From assembly GCF_000695625.1 (NCBI RefSeq), contig NZ_JMQI01000002.1:62001-126000 (forward strand): 64,000 nucleotides of DNA, written 5' to 3'. The stretch's first letter is position 1; every line of letters begins with the position of its first letter. The stretch comes from Amycolatopsis rifamycinica (GTDB lineage Bacteria > Actinomycetota > Actinomycetes > Mycobacteriales > Pseudonocardiaceae). Positions 8,904-18,008 of this stretch are shown piece after piece. The notes under the pieces were generated by a model. That model saw only the letters and a list, made by a program, of their open reading frames with translations. It was not told where the DNA came from and did not search any database. Position numbers and translations under genes: made by a program.

Positions 8904-9015
8904 GATTTTCTTCCCGATCGACCAATCCGGTTCCCGCCGGGTGCCGAATTACTGGCAACAAGAGGTTCTCACCGATTCGGTGGCCTCAGCCGCGTAATCA
9001 ATTGGAGTGATTTTC

Positions 9016-9687
9016 GTGCGTAACCTTCGTATCGCCGGTATTGGCCTGACCGCGGCTGCCGCGCTGACCCTGACCGCCTGCGGCGGCAACGACACCGCTT
9101 CCTCCGGGAGCTCCAGCAGCGCCCCCGCGCCGTCGTCGTCGATGGCCGCGCCGTCGTCGAGCATGGCCGCCGGCGGTTCCGGCGTGACCACCAACGCCGA
9201 CGTGTTCGGGCCGGCGTGTTCGCAGCTGCCGCAGGGTTCCGCGCCCGGTTCGCTGGACTCGATGGGTCCGCAGCCGGTCGCTTCGGCCGCGTCGACCAAC
9301 CCGCTGCTGACCAAGCTGGTGGCGGCGGTCAAGGCCACCAACCTGGTCGACACGCTCAACAGCCAGGAGGCCATCACGGTCTTCGCGCCGGCGGACCCGG
9401 CGTTCGCCGCCCTCGGTGACGCCAAGTTCAACGAGCTGGCCGGCAAGCCCGCCGAGTTGTCGCCGATTCTGCAGTACCACGTGGTCGGCAAGCGCTACGA
9501 CGCCAAGGGCCTCGCCTCGGCCGGTTCGCTGGAGTCCCTGAACACCGCGGGCGGGCCGCTGAAGATCGAGGGCTCGGGCGAGAACATGACCGTCAACGGC
9601 GCGAAGATCCTGTGCGGCAACATTCCCACGAAGAACGCCACCGTCTTCGTGATCGACAAGGTGCTGACCCCGGGCACCAACAAGTAA
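9016..9687 (+). CDS. Fasciclin-domain lipoprotein (MPT70/MPT83-like)
   Basis: The signal peptide RNLRIAGIGLTAAAALTLTAC ends in a lipobox (LTAC), so the mature protein is lipid-anchored outside the membrane. A Ser/Ala/Pro-rich linker leads to a single FAS1 domain with the H1 and H2 boxes (EAITVFAPADPAFAAL, LQYHVVGKRYDAKGL) and the terminal VFVIDKVLTP. GTG 9016 has GGAG just upstream; GTG 9007 overlaps that site and is less likely. The family binds surface partners. Being next to a molybdenum oxidoreductase recalls SigK-regulon loci in mycobacteria, but no SigK is in the window. Confidence 0.9.
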   Translation: MRNLRIAGIGLTAAAALTLTACGGNDTASSGSSSSAPAPSSSMAAPSSSMAAGGSGVTTNADVFGPACSQLPQGSAPGSLDSMGPQPVASAASTNPLLTKLVAAVKATNLVDTLNSQEAITVFAPADPAFAALGDAKFNELAGKPAELSPILQYHVVGKRYDAKGLASAGSLESLNTAGGPLKIEGSGENMTVNGAKILCGNIPTKNATVFVIDKVLTPGTNK

Positions 9688-9929
9688 CACCGACGCCCGG
9701 TCGCCGACGGGTGACCCGGCACCGCGCGGCCGTCTCGGCTCCACTGCCTCCCGGAGTCAGGCGGCCGCCCTCTTCGCCGGCCGGCCCCGGATCGGGGTCC
9801 GGCCGGCGATCTCGTTCTGGCGGCGGGTTGCCGGAGTTCCGCCGCCGGGGGGCACCGAAGCGGCGGTGTCCTGCCGGTCGTCGCCACCGCCGGATCACTC
9901 CAGGGTGGTGGCGACGACCGGCCACGCGC

Positions 9930-10331
9930 TCAAGGGCCGACCGGAAAGTCCGTGAGTGGCACGAGCGCCCACACCACCTTGCCGTCGTGGTCGGCGCGCA
10001 CACCCCAGTCCAGGGTCAGCTGGTCCACCAGCCGGAGCCCGTAGCGGCCGGATCCCGGCAGGCACGCTCGCACCGATGTGAGGTCCGGATCGCGATCGCC
10101 GACTTCGATCAGCAGGTGCCCGGCGGTGCGGGTGACGTGCAGTTCGCGGACCGCGGTGGCGTGCTCGTAGGCGTTGCCGACCAGTTCGTCGATCACCAGC
10201 AGGACGCCGCCGGGGCACGAACCGGAAGCCAGCGCCTCGGCGACCTGTGACCGCACCCGGCGAAGATCCGGGCGTCCCCCCAACGCGACCGTCGTTTCGG
10301 CCGCCGCGGCGAGCTCCTGGTCGAAATCCAT
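9930..10331 (-). CDS. RsbW-like ATP-binding protein (GHKL anti-sigma/serine kinase type)
   Basis: A single GHKL ATPase domain of 133 residues shows the N-box DELVGNAYEHAT, then EVGDRDPDL (G1 region) and GRYGLRLVDQLTLDWGV. Stand-alone proteins of this type in actinobacteria are anti-sigma factors or serine kinases acting on STAS antagonists, often in developmental or stress signalling. ATG 10331 follows GGGAAGG at a suitable distance. No sigma factor or antagonist gene is adjacent, so its partner is encoded elsewhere. The 240 bp between this gene and the fasciclin gene show no coding pattern. Confidence 0.82.
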   Translation of the reverse strand: MDFDQELAAAAETTVALGGRPDLRRVRSQVAEALASGSCPGGVLLVIDELVGNAYEHATAVRELHVTRTAGHLLIEVGDRDPDLTSVRACLPGSGRYGLRLVDQLTLDWGVRADHDGKVVWALVPLTDFPVGP

Positions 10332-10427
10332 GACTGAACCAGCCTTCCCTCGAGACCTACCCGGTTGCTGGTTCGGGCCGGCGCCCCGTGGGGATTGGTG
10401 CACGGTCAGGACAACTTCAGTGGCTGG

Positions 10428-10945
10428 TTAGCCGGCCAGGCTCACGAAATTCGCGATGCGGGGGTCGTGCGAGTCGGAGGGCCAGGCCAGCAGGACGTCA
10501 TGGGGAGCGATTCCGGTCACCGGCACAGCGGTGACGTGCCCTCCGAGCCGGTCCACGACACTGTCGCCGACGACCGCGACCAGCTGCCCGGTGGCCACCA
10601 GGTCGATCAGGGAGTCCAGCCCCACGGCGGGAAGCGCGGCGCTGTAGGCCCGGTCGCGCCGACGGTCTGGTCCCGGGTGAAGACCAGTTCGACGGTGTCG
10701 CGACCGAAGCGCGCGAGGTAGGCGCGGACCATCTCGCGCAGCACACCCGAACCCGTGCCCGGTGCGGTCGCGACGCGCAGCACGCCGCGGCCGGCCTGTC
10801 GGGTCCGGCGGATGGCTCGGTCGAGGGAGCGCAGGGTGATCCGCGCCTCCGTCGCGAACACCCGTCCGGCCTCGGTCACTTTCACCTGGCGGCTGGTCCG
10901 CTCGAAGAGCGAGGTGCCGAGCCGCCGCTCGAGCTGGACTTCTTC
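10428..10945 (-). pseudogene. Truncated, frameshifted LysR-family regulator
   Basis: The minus strand reads VQLERRLGTSLFERTSRQVKVTEAGRVF, the end of a LysR helix-turn-helix domain, then RTRQAGRGVLRVATAPGTGS and part of the effector domain. Near 10625 the coding frame changes and the C-terminus continues as LDSLIDLVATGQLVAVVGDSV. The first ~40 residues of the DNA-binding domain are absent, replaced by unrelated sequence. The gene cannot make a working regulator. Confidence 0.75.
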
Positions 10946-11016
10946 GTCATCGCGCGAGCCACCCCGCGGTCGCCAGCCTGGTGGGGAGGGGGACCAGAAC
11001 CGGAAAGGGCAGGACG

Positions 11017-11732
11017 TTGAGGATCGGCATCATCGGCGCCGGCAAGATCGGAGCCACTCTCACCCGCAAGCTGAGCGCGGCCGGCCACGTTGTGCGGGTG
11101 GCGAACACGCGCGGACCGGCGAGTATGAGCGAGCCGGCGGCCGAGTCGGGTGCCGTCGCGGTCACCCTCGACGAGGTCACCCGCGACGTCGACGCGCTCA
11201 TCACGGCCATTCCGTTCAGCCGCGTGCCGGACCTCCGGCCGACGGCCGTATCCGCGGAATCGACGACGGCGAATCCGAGGGTGCCTGGATCGAGCGGAAG
11301 CTCGGCCGCCCGGTCGTCCGCGCCTGGAACTCCCTCGTCGAGACGACTCTGGCCGGCCGGAGCCGCCCGAAGGGTGCCGCGGATCGGCTCGCGGTACCCG
11401 TCACCGGCAGCCGTGCCGCCGACAAGCAGCTGGTGATGGGACTGGTCGACGACACCGGATTCGATCCGGTCGACGCGGGCGGCGCCGAGGACAGCTGGCG
11501 CATCCAGATGGCAACGCCGGCCTACTGCACGGAGTTGACCGTCGAACAGCTCCACAAGGCACTGGCGACCGCCGACCACGCCGCGTCAAGGGTGCGGCGC
11601 GAGGCGATCCTGGCGATCGTGGGCACCTGGGAGCCGGACGAGGCGTTCCTCCCGGATGTCGTGGCCCTCAACCGCGCCGCGGCGAGACTGCACCGGCTTG
11701 CGGCTTCGCGTTTCCGGTTCGTCTCCGGCTGA
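11017..11732 (+). pseudogene. Broken NADPH/F420-dependent oxidoreductase (NAD-binding, FNO-like)
   Basis: A Rossmann start (LRIGIIGAGKIGATLTRKLSAAGH) runs to ITAIPFSRVPDL, then the frame is lost near 11230. The family's remainder follows in another frame: DDGESEGAWIERKLGRPVVRAWN, LVDDTGFDPVDAGGAEDSW, TPAYCTELT. About 25 residues around the expected NYYPGRDG motif are missing, so both a deletion and a frameshift have occurred. TTG 11017 or GTG 10981 could have been the start. It is divergent from the LysR relic, and the two decayed genes probably formed one regulated pair. Confidence 0.75.
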
Positions 11733-11740
11733 TCCGAAGC

Positions 11741-11775
11741 GACGGTGCCACCCCAGGAAGCGGGGTGGCGCCGTC
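11741..11775. terminator. Strong hairpin between convergent genes
   Basis: A 14-bp stem (arms 11741-11754 and 11762-11775, one G-T pair, 7-nt loop) lies between the 3' ends of the reductase relic and the S33 peptidase gene. The position fits a bidirectional terminator of the T-poor type common in high-GC bacteria. Confidence 0.75.
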
Positions 11776-11783
11776 GCCCACGG

Positions 11784-13217
11784 TCAGCTTTCCGCGGGGC
11801 AGAAGGTGTCGTCCGGCCGCTTCCCGCTCACCAGGTACTCGGTCACGAGCGAGTTCCCGCACTTGCCGGGCGTGAACAGGTAGGCCCCGTGCCCGCCCTG
11901 GTCGATCGTGATCATCCGGGCGCGCTCGCCGAACGCCGCGCGCAGCTTGCGGGCCCCGGACAGCGGCGTGCCCGGGTCACGCTGGTTCTGCACCATCAGC
12001 ACGTTCGCCGGGCCGTGGCCGGTGATCCGCACCCGCGGCTCGGCCGGCGGGGCCCAGTAGGCGCACGCCGCGATGTTCGCGCTCGCCGCGCCGAGCAGCG
12101 GGTAGCGGATCCGGTCGACGGCGACGTCCAGCTGGTAGCTCGCGATCGAGCGCGGCCACGCCGAGTCGCCGCAGATCACGGCGAACCGGGACGCCAGCAG
12201 GTTTTCCACCCCGGTCACCGGCGCCTCCGGCGGCTTCGGAGCCCGGCCCTGGTCGAGCCCTTGCCAGTCCTCGGCCAGTTGCGCCAGGTCCGTCACGTAC
12301 AAGCCCTCGAATGTCAGGCCACGGAAGACCGAGCCGGTGACGCCCTCGACGGGCGCGCGGTCCAGCCGCGCGGCCAGTTCGTGGAACTTGGCCGTCACCT
12401 GCGAAGGGGTGGTGCCGAGCCCGTACTCCGGGTGCTTCGCCGCGAAGGCCGCGAAGTCGGGGAACCGGTCCTCCATGCCCCGCCCGAAGCCGCGCATCGC
12501 GTCGACGTCGTAGCCGCCCGGCCCGAGGTTGCTGTCGAGGACAATCCGGTCGCTGCGCTCGGGGAACAGCGTCGTGTACACCGCGCCCAGGTAAGTCCCG
12601 TAGGACGCGCCCAGGAACGACACCTTCGGCTCGCCGAGCGCCGTCCGGATGCGGTCCATGTCCCGCGCGGTGTTCGCGGTGGTGACGTACGGCAGCATCG
12701 ATCCGGTCTTCGACCCGGCGCACTGCTCGGCTTCCCGCTTCGCGATCGCGGCTTGCTTCACGACGTCGGCCGGGCCGTTCGCGTACGGCAGGTTGCCGAC
12801 CGCGATCTGTTCCGGCGTCAGGTCGCACGTCACCGGGGTGCTGTGCGCGACCCCGCGCGGGTCGAACCCGATGATGTCGTAGGAGTCGAGCACTTCTTGG
12901 GGCAGCCGCACGAGCTTCAGCAGCTGCGGGTAGTCCAGGCCACCGCCGCCGGGGCCGCCCGGGTTGGTCAGCAGCACGCCCCGCCGTTTCTCCGGGTTTT
13001 TGCTCGGCAGGCGCGACACGGCGACGTCGATCGTCCGCCCGCCCGGCGCCCGGTAGTCCAGCGGGACCTTCAGGGTCGTGCACTGCAGATCCGGCGTCGG
13101 GAACGCCCCCGCCGGGCACGGCCCCCAGACCAAGGTGCCCGGTGCGGCGGAGGCCGCGGGGACGACGGTCGTCGCGCCGAGCACGGCGATCGCGACGGCC
13201 AGCAAGGCTTTACGCAT
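11784..13217 (-). CDS. Secreted S33-type alpha/beta hydrolase (tripeptidyl aminopeptidase-like)
   Basis: This 477-residue exported protein has a Sec signal peptide ending at about AASA. It shows the S33 features TNPGGPGGGG (oxyanion loop), FDPRGVAHSTPV, nucleophile Ser205 in FLGASYGTYLG, the Asp in QNQRDPGTP and the His in GGHGAY, plus the C-terminal TAP-like region with paired Cys. Family members remove N-terminal tripeptides or hydrolyse small esters outside the cell. The gene is 27 bp downstream of an ABC permease in the same direction and is probably co-transcribed with the exporter. Confidence 0.9.
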   Translation of the reverse strand: MRKALLAVAIAVLGATTVVPAASAAPGTLVWGPCPAGAFPTPDLQCTTLKVPLDYRAPGGRTIDVAVSRLPSKNPEKRRGVLLTNPGGPGGGGLDYPQLLKLVRLPQEVLDSYDIIGFDPRGVAHSTPVTCDLTPEQIAVGNLPYANGPADVVKQAAIAKREAEQCAGSKTGSMLPYVTTANTARDMDRIRTALGEPKVSFLGASYGTYLGAVYTTLFPERSDRIVLDSNLGPGGYDVDAMRGFGRGMEDRFPDFAAFAAKHPEYGLGTTPSQVTAKFHELAARLDRAPVEGVTGSVFRGLTFEGLYVTDLAQLAEDWQGLDQGRAPKPPEAPVTGVENLLASRFAVICGDSAWPRSIASYQLDVAVDRIRYPLLGAASANIAACAYWAPPAEPRVRITGHGPANVLMVQNQRDPGTPLSGARKLRAAFGERARMITIDQGGHGAYLFTPGKCGNSLVTEYLVSGKRPDDTFCPAES

Positions 13218-13244
13218 CGGAATTTCCTTTCGTTCGCCCCGCTT

Positions 13245-13964
13245 TCAGCGGCGCGGTTCCCAGCGGAAGAGCCGCGCCGCCAGCACGACCGCGACGAAGA
13301 CCCAGGCGAGAGTGGGGGCGAAGAGGACCAGCGAATCGGCGACCGGGCGGCCGCCGTTCCACGCGTCGAGCACCAGCTCGGCCGCCGAACCGCCGGGCAG
13401 CAGGCGCTTGAGCAGCGTGAGCTCGCCGGTGCCGGTGAGGCCGACCCAGCCGGCCACCGCGATCACGCCGACGCTGATCGGCAGGGTGGTCACCTGCGCG
13501 TGTTCCGGCGAGTTCGTCAGCCCGGCCGTGGCCAGGCCCAGCGCGAGCATCATCACCACGCCGGCCACGACGGCGGCGGCCAGCAGCAGCGGGTTCGCCG
13601 GCTCTCCGGTGACCACGGCCAGCACCGCGAACAGCACGGCGATCTGGACCACCGCGATCGCGGTGACCGGCAGCAGCAGCCCGCCGAGGATCCCGGCGTC
13701 ACCGGCCGCGGTCGAGCGCAGCCGCTTGAGGAACAGGTTCTGGCGGCGGGCGGCCAGCGTCGTCACCGTCGTGGTGTAGAGGCCGATGCCCAGCACGAAG
13801 AACAAGGTCAGCGTCGCGATGTAGCCGAGGCTCCCCACCTCGGTGAAGACGTCGTGCCGGGCGATGAAGAACGCGCTGAGCGCTGCCGGCAGCACCAGGG
13901 CGGTGACCAGCACGAGCCGGTTCCGGAAGAGCTGGATCAGCTCGCCGCGAGCGATCGTCGACAT
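13245..13964 (-). CDS. ABC-2 type transporter permease
   Basis: This 239-residue integral membrane protein has about six predicted transmembrane segments (such as LVLVTALVLPAALSAFFIA, IATLTLFFVLGIGLYTTTV and VVAGVVMMLALGLATAGL). It has the ABC-2 permease character: an N-terminal amphipathic RGELIQLFRNRLVLV, and the cytoplasmic LAARRQNLFLKRLRS. It lies 11 bp after the ATPase gene and 27 bp before the peptidase gene. It is probably the membrane half of a drug, lipid or peptide exporter under control of the divergent two-component system. Confidence 0.88.
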   Translation of the reverse strand: MSTIARGELIQLFRNRLVLVTALVLPAALSAFFIARHDVFTEVGSLGYIATLTLFFVLGIGLYTTTVTTLAARRQNLFLKRLRSTAAGDAGILGGLLLPVTAIAVVQIAVLFAVLAVVTGEPANPLLLAAAVVAGVVMMLALGLATAGLTNSPEHAQVTTLPISVGVIAVAGWVGLTGTGELTLLKRLLPGGSAAELVLDAWNGGRPVADSLVLFAPTLAWVFVAVVLAARLFRWEPRR

Positions 13965-13975
13965 GGTTCCTCCTC

Positions 13976-14860
13976 TCAGGAGTTTTCGATGGCGCGGAAG
14001 ACGTCGTCGAGCCGCGTCGGCCCGGCCTGCAGGTCGAGCAGCTCCACGGCGTGGTCCTGCGCCCAGGTGAGCAGCGTGTGCAGGTCCTTCTGCAGGCCGA
14101 AGGTCTCGACGAGGTACTTGCCGTCCACGCCCCGCGTGGCGAGCAGCGGCGGCGACGGCGCGGGGACCGGGAGCCCGAAGTGGATGGTCGAGGGCAGCGT
14201 CCGCGTCAGCTCGGCGACGGTGCCCTCGCGGTGGAGGACGCCCTGGTGCATGAGCCCGATGCGGTCGGCGCGCTGCTGCGCTTCCTCGAGGTAGTGCGTG
14301 GTGAGCACGACGGTGGCGCCGTCCTCGCGCAGCCGGTCGACGGCGTCCCAGAGCGCGTCCCGCGACTGGATGTCGAGGCCGGTGGTGGGTTCGTCGAGGA
14401 AGACCAGCTCGGGCGTGCCGTAGACGGCGGTGGCGAAGTCGAGCCGCCGCTTCTCCCCGCCCGATAGCTGTCCGACCTTGGTGCCGGCCTTGCGGGTGAG
14501 GCCGGCCACGTCGAGCAGGCGCCCGACGTCGTCGTCGCGTCCGGTGAGCCGCCCGACCAGCCCGACGGTTTCGCGCACGGTCAGGTCGGCGGAAAACCCG
14601 CTCTCCTGCAGCATGATCCCCATCCGCGGACGGACGGCGGCGCGGTCGCGGGGGTCCTTCCCGAACACCCGGACGGCCCCCGAGGTCGGTGCGCGGTGCC
14701 CTTCGACCGTTTCCAGGGCCGAGGTCTTCCCGGCGCCGTTCGTACCGAGCAGGGCGTAGAGCTCCCCGCGATCCACCTGGAACGAAAGGTCTTTCACGGC
14801 GGGGAAGCCGCCGTAGGTGAGAGTGAGGGCATCGACGTCGATGACCGGTGTCGTGGACAT
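13976..14860 (-). CDS. ABC transporter ATP-binding protein
   Basis: This 294-residue ATPase of the DrrA/CcmA type has Walker A LLGTNGAGKTSAL, Q-loop MLQESGFS, signature LSGGEKRRLDFA, Walker B LVFLDEPTTGLD and H-loop LTTHYLEEA. The C-terminal ~80 residues are the regulatory extension usual for two-gene exporters. ATG 14860 is taken as the start; the open frame upstream of it has no domain content. It pairs with the permease downstream, and its promoter region is shared with the histidine kinase gene. Confidence 0.92.
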   Translation of the reverse strand: MSTTPVIDVDALTLTYGGFPAVKDLSFQVDRGELYALLGTNGAGKTSALETVEGHRAPTSGAVRVFGKDPRDRAAVRPRMGIMLQESGFSADLTVRETVGLVGRLTGRDDDVGRLLDVAGLTRKAGTKVGQLSGGEKRRLDFATAVYGTPELVFLDEPTTGLDIQSRDALWDAVDRLREDGATVVLTTHYLEEAQQRADRIGLMHQGVLHREGTVAELTRTLPSTIHFGLPVPAPSPPLLATRGVDGKYLVETFGLQKDLHTLLTWAQDHAVELLDLQAGPTRLDDVFRAIENS

Positions 14861-14967
14861 GCCCGAATTCCAGCGTGGATCGGCGCGGCCCGGCAGTGCG
14901 GCGGCGTCACCCGGATCCATGACGTGGTGTCACTGGTGGTGCCCGCTCAGCCGGATACGCTCGGCTG

Positions 14968-16110
14968 GTGGAGGTGCCGACGATCGCGCGCAGGACGTCC
15001 TGGACCGGCGGGAAGGTCCAGGAACGGCTGCGCCGGCTGAACCTGATCACGACCGTCCCTCCGCTGGCGCTTGTCGGCGTCTTCCTGCTGCTGACGACCG
15101 CCCGGTCCTGGTGGCACGTCGTCATCCAGGTCGCGGGGCTGCTCGCGGCGCTGGCGACGGCCGAACGCTGGACCGCGGGTGACTACCTCCGCGTGGCACG
15201 GCCGAGCCTGGCCGTCACCGCGGTGGTGTGGCTGGCCGGGTCGCTGACCGACGACACGGCCGCGTTCTTCGGGCTGTCGGTCGTGGGGTCGTACCTCATC
15301 CCGCCGCTGCCCCGCCGCCGGCTCACCGCGCTGGCCGGGCTGACGGTCCTGATCGCTGGGCTGGGCGCGGCGAACGTCCTCGTGCACGACGACCGGATCG
15401 GCTGGCGGCTGTTCCAGTTCGCCGCCGTCCCCGCGGCCGCCATGCTGGTCTCGACCGCGTTCATGTTCGCCAGCCAGCGCTTCTTCGACCTGATCGCGGA
15501 ACTCGAGCAGTCCCGCGAGCGCGAAGCGGAGCTGGCCGTCACCCGGGAGCGCGTGCGCTTCGCCTCCGACCTGCACGACATCCAGGGCCACACCCTGCAC
15601 GTGGTGAAGCTGAAAGTGGCGCTGGCCGAGAAGCTGCTGGACCGCGAACCCGGCCGGGCGCGCGAGGAACTGCGGGAGGTGCACGACCTGGTCGGTGAAA
15701 CCATCGTCCGGACCAAGGAACTCGCCTACGCCCAACGGCGGCTGAACCTGTCCGCCGAGCTGGAGAACGCCAAGAACCTCTTCGAGGCCGCGGGAATCCA
15801 CGTCCGGGTCACACGCGAGTCCGAAGTGGACGCTGCCGCGGGCGAACTGCTCGGCCAGGTCCTGCGCGAGACGACGACCAACATCCTGCGGCACGCCGAA
15901 GCCCGCCAGGTCGGGATCACGCTCACCCGGCACGGGATCGCGATCGTCAACGACGGCGCCCCGGACACCGGCCCGCTCGAGCTCGGCGGCCTCGCGGTGC
16001 TCCGGCAGCGCTTGGCCGAGCACGGCGCCGAGCTGGAAGTCTCGCACTCCGGCGGCCGCTTCCGCACCGCGGCGGCCTTCCCCGTGCCGAAGGAGGTCCG
16101 ACGACGATGA
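14968..16110 (+). CDS. NarL/DesK-type sensor histidine kinase
   Basis: This 380-residue membrane kinase has four to five N-terminal transmembrane helices (residues ~25-165), a coiled linker, and a HisKA_3 domain with phospho-acceptor RFASDLHDIQGHTLHVVKLK, as in DesK. A GHKL ATPase ends it (TTTNILRHAEARQVG, GGLAVLRQRLAEHGAELE). GTG 14968 stands six bases after a TACGCT -10 element, so the message is probably leaderless. The stop overlaps the response regulator start by 4 bp. With no extracellular domain it likely senses membrane state, and the divergent exporter is the probable target. Confidence 0.9.
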   Translation: MEVPTIARRTSWTGGKVQERLRRLNLITTVPPLALVGVFLLLTTARSWWHVVIQVAGLLAALATAERWTAGDYLRVARPSLAVTAVVWLAGSLTDDTAAFFGLSVVGSYLIPPLPRRRLTALAGLTVLIAGLGAANVLVHDDRIGWRLFQFAAVPAAAMLVSTAFMFASQRFFDLIAELEQSREREAELAVTRERVRFASDLHDIQGHTLHVVKLKVALAEKLLDREPGRAREELREVHDLVGETIVRTKELAYAQRRLNLSAELENAKNLFEAAGIHVRVTRESEVDAAAGELLGQVLRETTTNILRHAEARQVGITLTRHGIAIVNDGAPDTGPLELGGLAVLRQRLAEHGAELEVSHSGGRFRTAAAFPVPKEVRRR

Positions 16111-16709
16111 CGACGGTGGTGCTCGCCGACGACGAAGCCCTGCTCCGCAAGGCACTGGCCGCGCTGCTGCCGCTGGAAGGCGAGATCACGGTGCTGGCCG
16201 AGGCCGGCGACGGCGAAACGGCGATCGCGGCCACCCTCGAACACCGGCCGGACGTGCTGGTCATCGACCTCGAAATGCCCCGCATGGACGGGCTCGGCGC
16301 GGTCGAGGAGATCCGCCGGGCCCGGCCGGAGCAGGTGATCCTGATGCTGACCCGCCACGCCCGTCCCGGCGTGCTCCGCAAGGCGCTGAAGCTCGGCGTC
16401 CAGGGTTTCGTCAGCAAGGCGGCGGAACCGGCCCACATCACCTCGGTGATCAAGACCCTGCACGCGGGCAAGCGCTGGATCGACCCGGACGTCTCGGCCC
16501 TCGCCGTCGTCGACGACTGCCCGCTGACCGACCGCGAGCTGGACGTCCTGCGCGCCACCCGTGAGGGTTTTTCGGTGGCCGACATCGCCGGGCAACTGCA
16601 CCTCGCGGAGGGCACGGTCCGCAACTACCTGTCCAACGCCATGCAGAAGACCCAGACCCGCACCCGCCACGAAGCGGCCCGATACGCCCGCGAGCACGAC
16701 TGGCTGTAG
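16107..16709 (+). CDS. NarL/DesR-type response regulator
   Basis: This 200-residue regulator has a receiver domain (acidic pair DDE near the N-terminus, phospho-acceptor in VLVIDLEMPRMDG, conserved Lys in GFVSKAAEP). Its C-terminal LuxR-type HTH reads LTDRELDVLRATREGFSVADI then HLAEGTVRNYLSNAMQKTQT. It overlaps the kinase gene (ATGA) and forms a translationally coupled pair. It probably binds the 14861-14967 intergenic region to control the ABC exporter operon. Confidence 0.92.
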   Translation: MTTVVLADDEALLRKALAALLPLEGEITVLAEAGDGETAIAATLEHRPDVLVIDLEMPRMDGLGAVEEIRRARPEQVILMLTRHARPGVLRKALKLGVQGFVSKAAEPAHITSVIKTLHAGKRWIDPDVSALAVVDDCPLTDRELDVLRATREGFSVADIAGQLHLAEGTVRNYLSNAMQKTQTRTRHEAARYAREHDWL

Positions 16710-16743
16710 CCGGTCGGGCGGGATGACGGCCAGGACCGGCGCT

Positions 16744-17538
16744 TCAGGTGACGCGAAAGACCGGCCAGCCGATCTCGGTGCGCCACGCAGCGGGATCGCT
16801 GGCGTCACGAGGTCCGACAGCGTAGACCTCCCGCACCGGCCCGGCGACCGACATCGCGTTCTCCACCACCCAGGTCCCGAGTGCGCCGTAGGTGACTTCG
16901 ACGCCGTCGTGCTCGCCGACGTGGGTGGTGACGGCCAGTTCCGCGGCCGGAAGAACCACCGGGTGCACGCGTCCGGTGCGAGGCGGCGCCGCGGTCGGCA
17001 GGTAGACGAGCGCGTGACCGCGCTCCTCTTCGAAAAGGGCGTTGTCGTAGCAGCCGCCCGGCGGCCCGGTCGCGGCGGCGCCGACGGCCGCCTCCAGCTC
17101 GGCCATCGCGCCGGCGAACCAGGCCTCGACGTCGCCGTGCCCGACTACGGCTTCTACCGCCGCGACCGTCCGGGCGGGCTCCGCACGCAGTTCGACATCG
17201 ATCGGTGCGGGGTCGGGCCGGAGCAGGCGCCGCAGCGACACGACCGCCGCCCGGGTGCGGTCGAGCACGTCCTCGAGGCGTTGCAGGTGGTCCGCGACCA
17301 GGGCCGCCCGGACACCGGGGTCGGGGGTCCGCAGGATCCGCCGCACATCGCTCAGGGGGACGTCGAGTTCGCGGAGCCGGTGGATGACCTGCGCGGTCGG
17401 GATCTGGTCGACGCCGTAGTAGCGGTAACCGGTGGTCTCGTCCACCACCGCGGGCTCCAGCAGGGCCGCCTCGTGGTACCGGCGCAGGGTCCGCACGCTC
17501 AAGTGGGTCAGCCGCGAAAACTCCCCGATGCTCAGCAC
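16744..17538 (-). CDS. MerR-family regulator with GyrI-like effector domain
   Basis: This 264-residue protein has an N-terminal MerR winged helix ([38 protein letters not shown]), a dimerisation helix to about residue 110, and a C-terminal effector-binding domain of the BmrR/GyrI type. GTG 17538 opens the HTH directly. A near-perfect palindrome lies just upstream, and a CAGAAT -10 element ends six bases before the GTG, so the transcript is probably leaderless and autoregulated. The C-terminal domain implies binding of a bulky hydrophobic or cationic molecule. Confidence 0.9.
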   Translation of the reverse strand: MLSIGEFSRLTHLSVRTLRRYHEAALLEPAVVDETTGYRYYGVDQIPTAQVIHRLRELDVPLSDVRRILRTPDPGVRAALVADHLQRLEDVLDRTRAAVVSLRRLLRPDPAPIDVELRAEPARTVAAVEAVVGHGDVEAWFAGAMAELEAAVGAAATGPPGGCYDNALFEEERGHALVYLPTAAPPRTGRVHPVVLPAAELAVTTHVGEHDGVEVTYGALGTWVVENAMSVAGPVREVYAVGPRDASDPAAWRTEIGWPVFRVT

Positions 17539-17550
17539 CTCTCCATTCTG

Positions 17551-17573
17551 GACTCTCTCCCCGGGGGAGAGTC
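17551..17573. promoter_or_regulatory. MerR-type operator palindrome
   Basis: A 23-bp near-perfect palindrome (GACTCTC...GAGAGTC with a C-rich/G-rich centre) sits between the MerR gene and the NTF2-like gene. On the minus strand it fills a long spacer between GTGGAC and CAGAAT, the stretched-spacer layout through which MerR proteins untwist promoters. It probably serves the MerR gene and may also act on the plus-strand gene at 17617. Confidence 0.7.
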
Positions 17574-17616
17574 CACGGCTTGACCCTCCCACGCCGTGAG
17601 CTCACACGATGGGCTC

Positions 17617-17979
17617 ATGACACAGCACACCGATCTCCCGTCCGATCTGCTCCCGGCTACCGTGCGCGAGTTCTTCGCCGCCCACGTCGTCCGCGACGCC
17701 GACACCGCCTCGTCGTTCCTCACCGAGGACGCGGTGGTCGTCGACCAGGACGAGACCTTCCGCGGCCGGGAGGAGGTCCACGCGTTCCTGCGGGACGCCG
17801 GGTCCGAATTCGAGTACACGACCGAGCAGATCGGCGCTCGCCGCGTCGACGACGCCCACTGGGTGGTGACCGTGCGGCTCGAGGGCACTTTCCCGGGTGG
17901 CGTCGCCGAGCTCGACTACCGGTTCGCGGTGCGGGACGACCTCATCGCCGAACTCGTCATCGCCAACCACGCAGCCTGA
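17617..17979 (+). CDS. NTF2/SnoaL-like protein
   Basis: This small 120-residue protein of the NTF2-like cone fold contains [40 protein letters not shown] and [16 protein letters not shown]. Such proteins include cyclases, isomerases and many uncharacterised binding proteins; catalytic residues are not diagnostic. ATG 17617 is preferred to GTG 17596. It precedes an SDR and an HSL-type hydrolase on the same strand, and it faces the MerR gene across the palindrome, so it is a likely MerR target. Confidence 0.8.
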   Translation: MTQHTDLPSDLLPATVREFFAAHVVRDADTASSFLTEDAVVVDQDETFRGREEVHAFLRDAGSEFEYTTEQIGARRVDDAHWVVTVRLEGTFPGGVAELDYRFAVRDDLIAELVIANHAA

Positions 17980-18008
17980 CCGAACGTCGATTGTTTTTGG
18001 AGAGAGAA

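Noticed and set aside
11745..14294. Long open frame (849 codons) on the plus strand
   Set aside because: It is antisense to the S33 peptidase, permease and ATPase genes. The translation is Arg/His/Gly-rich low complexity without domains, a product of high GC.
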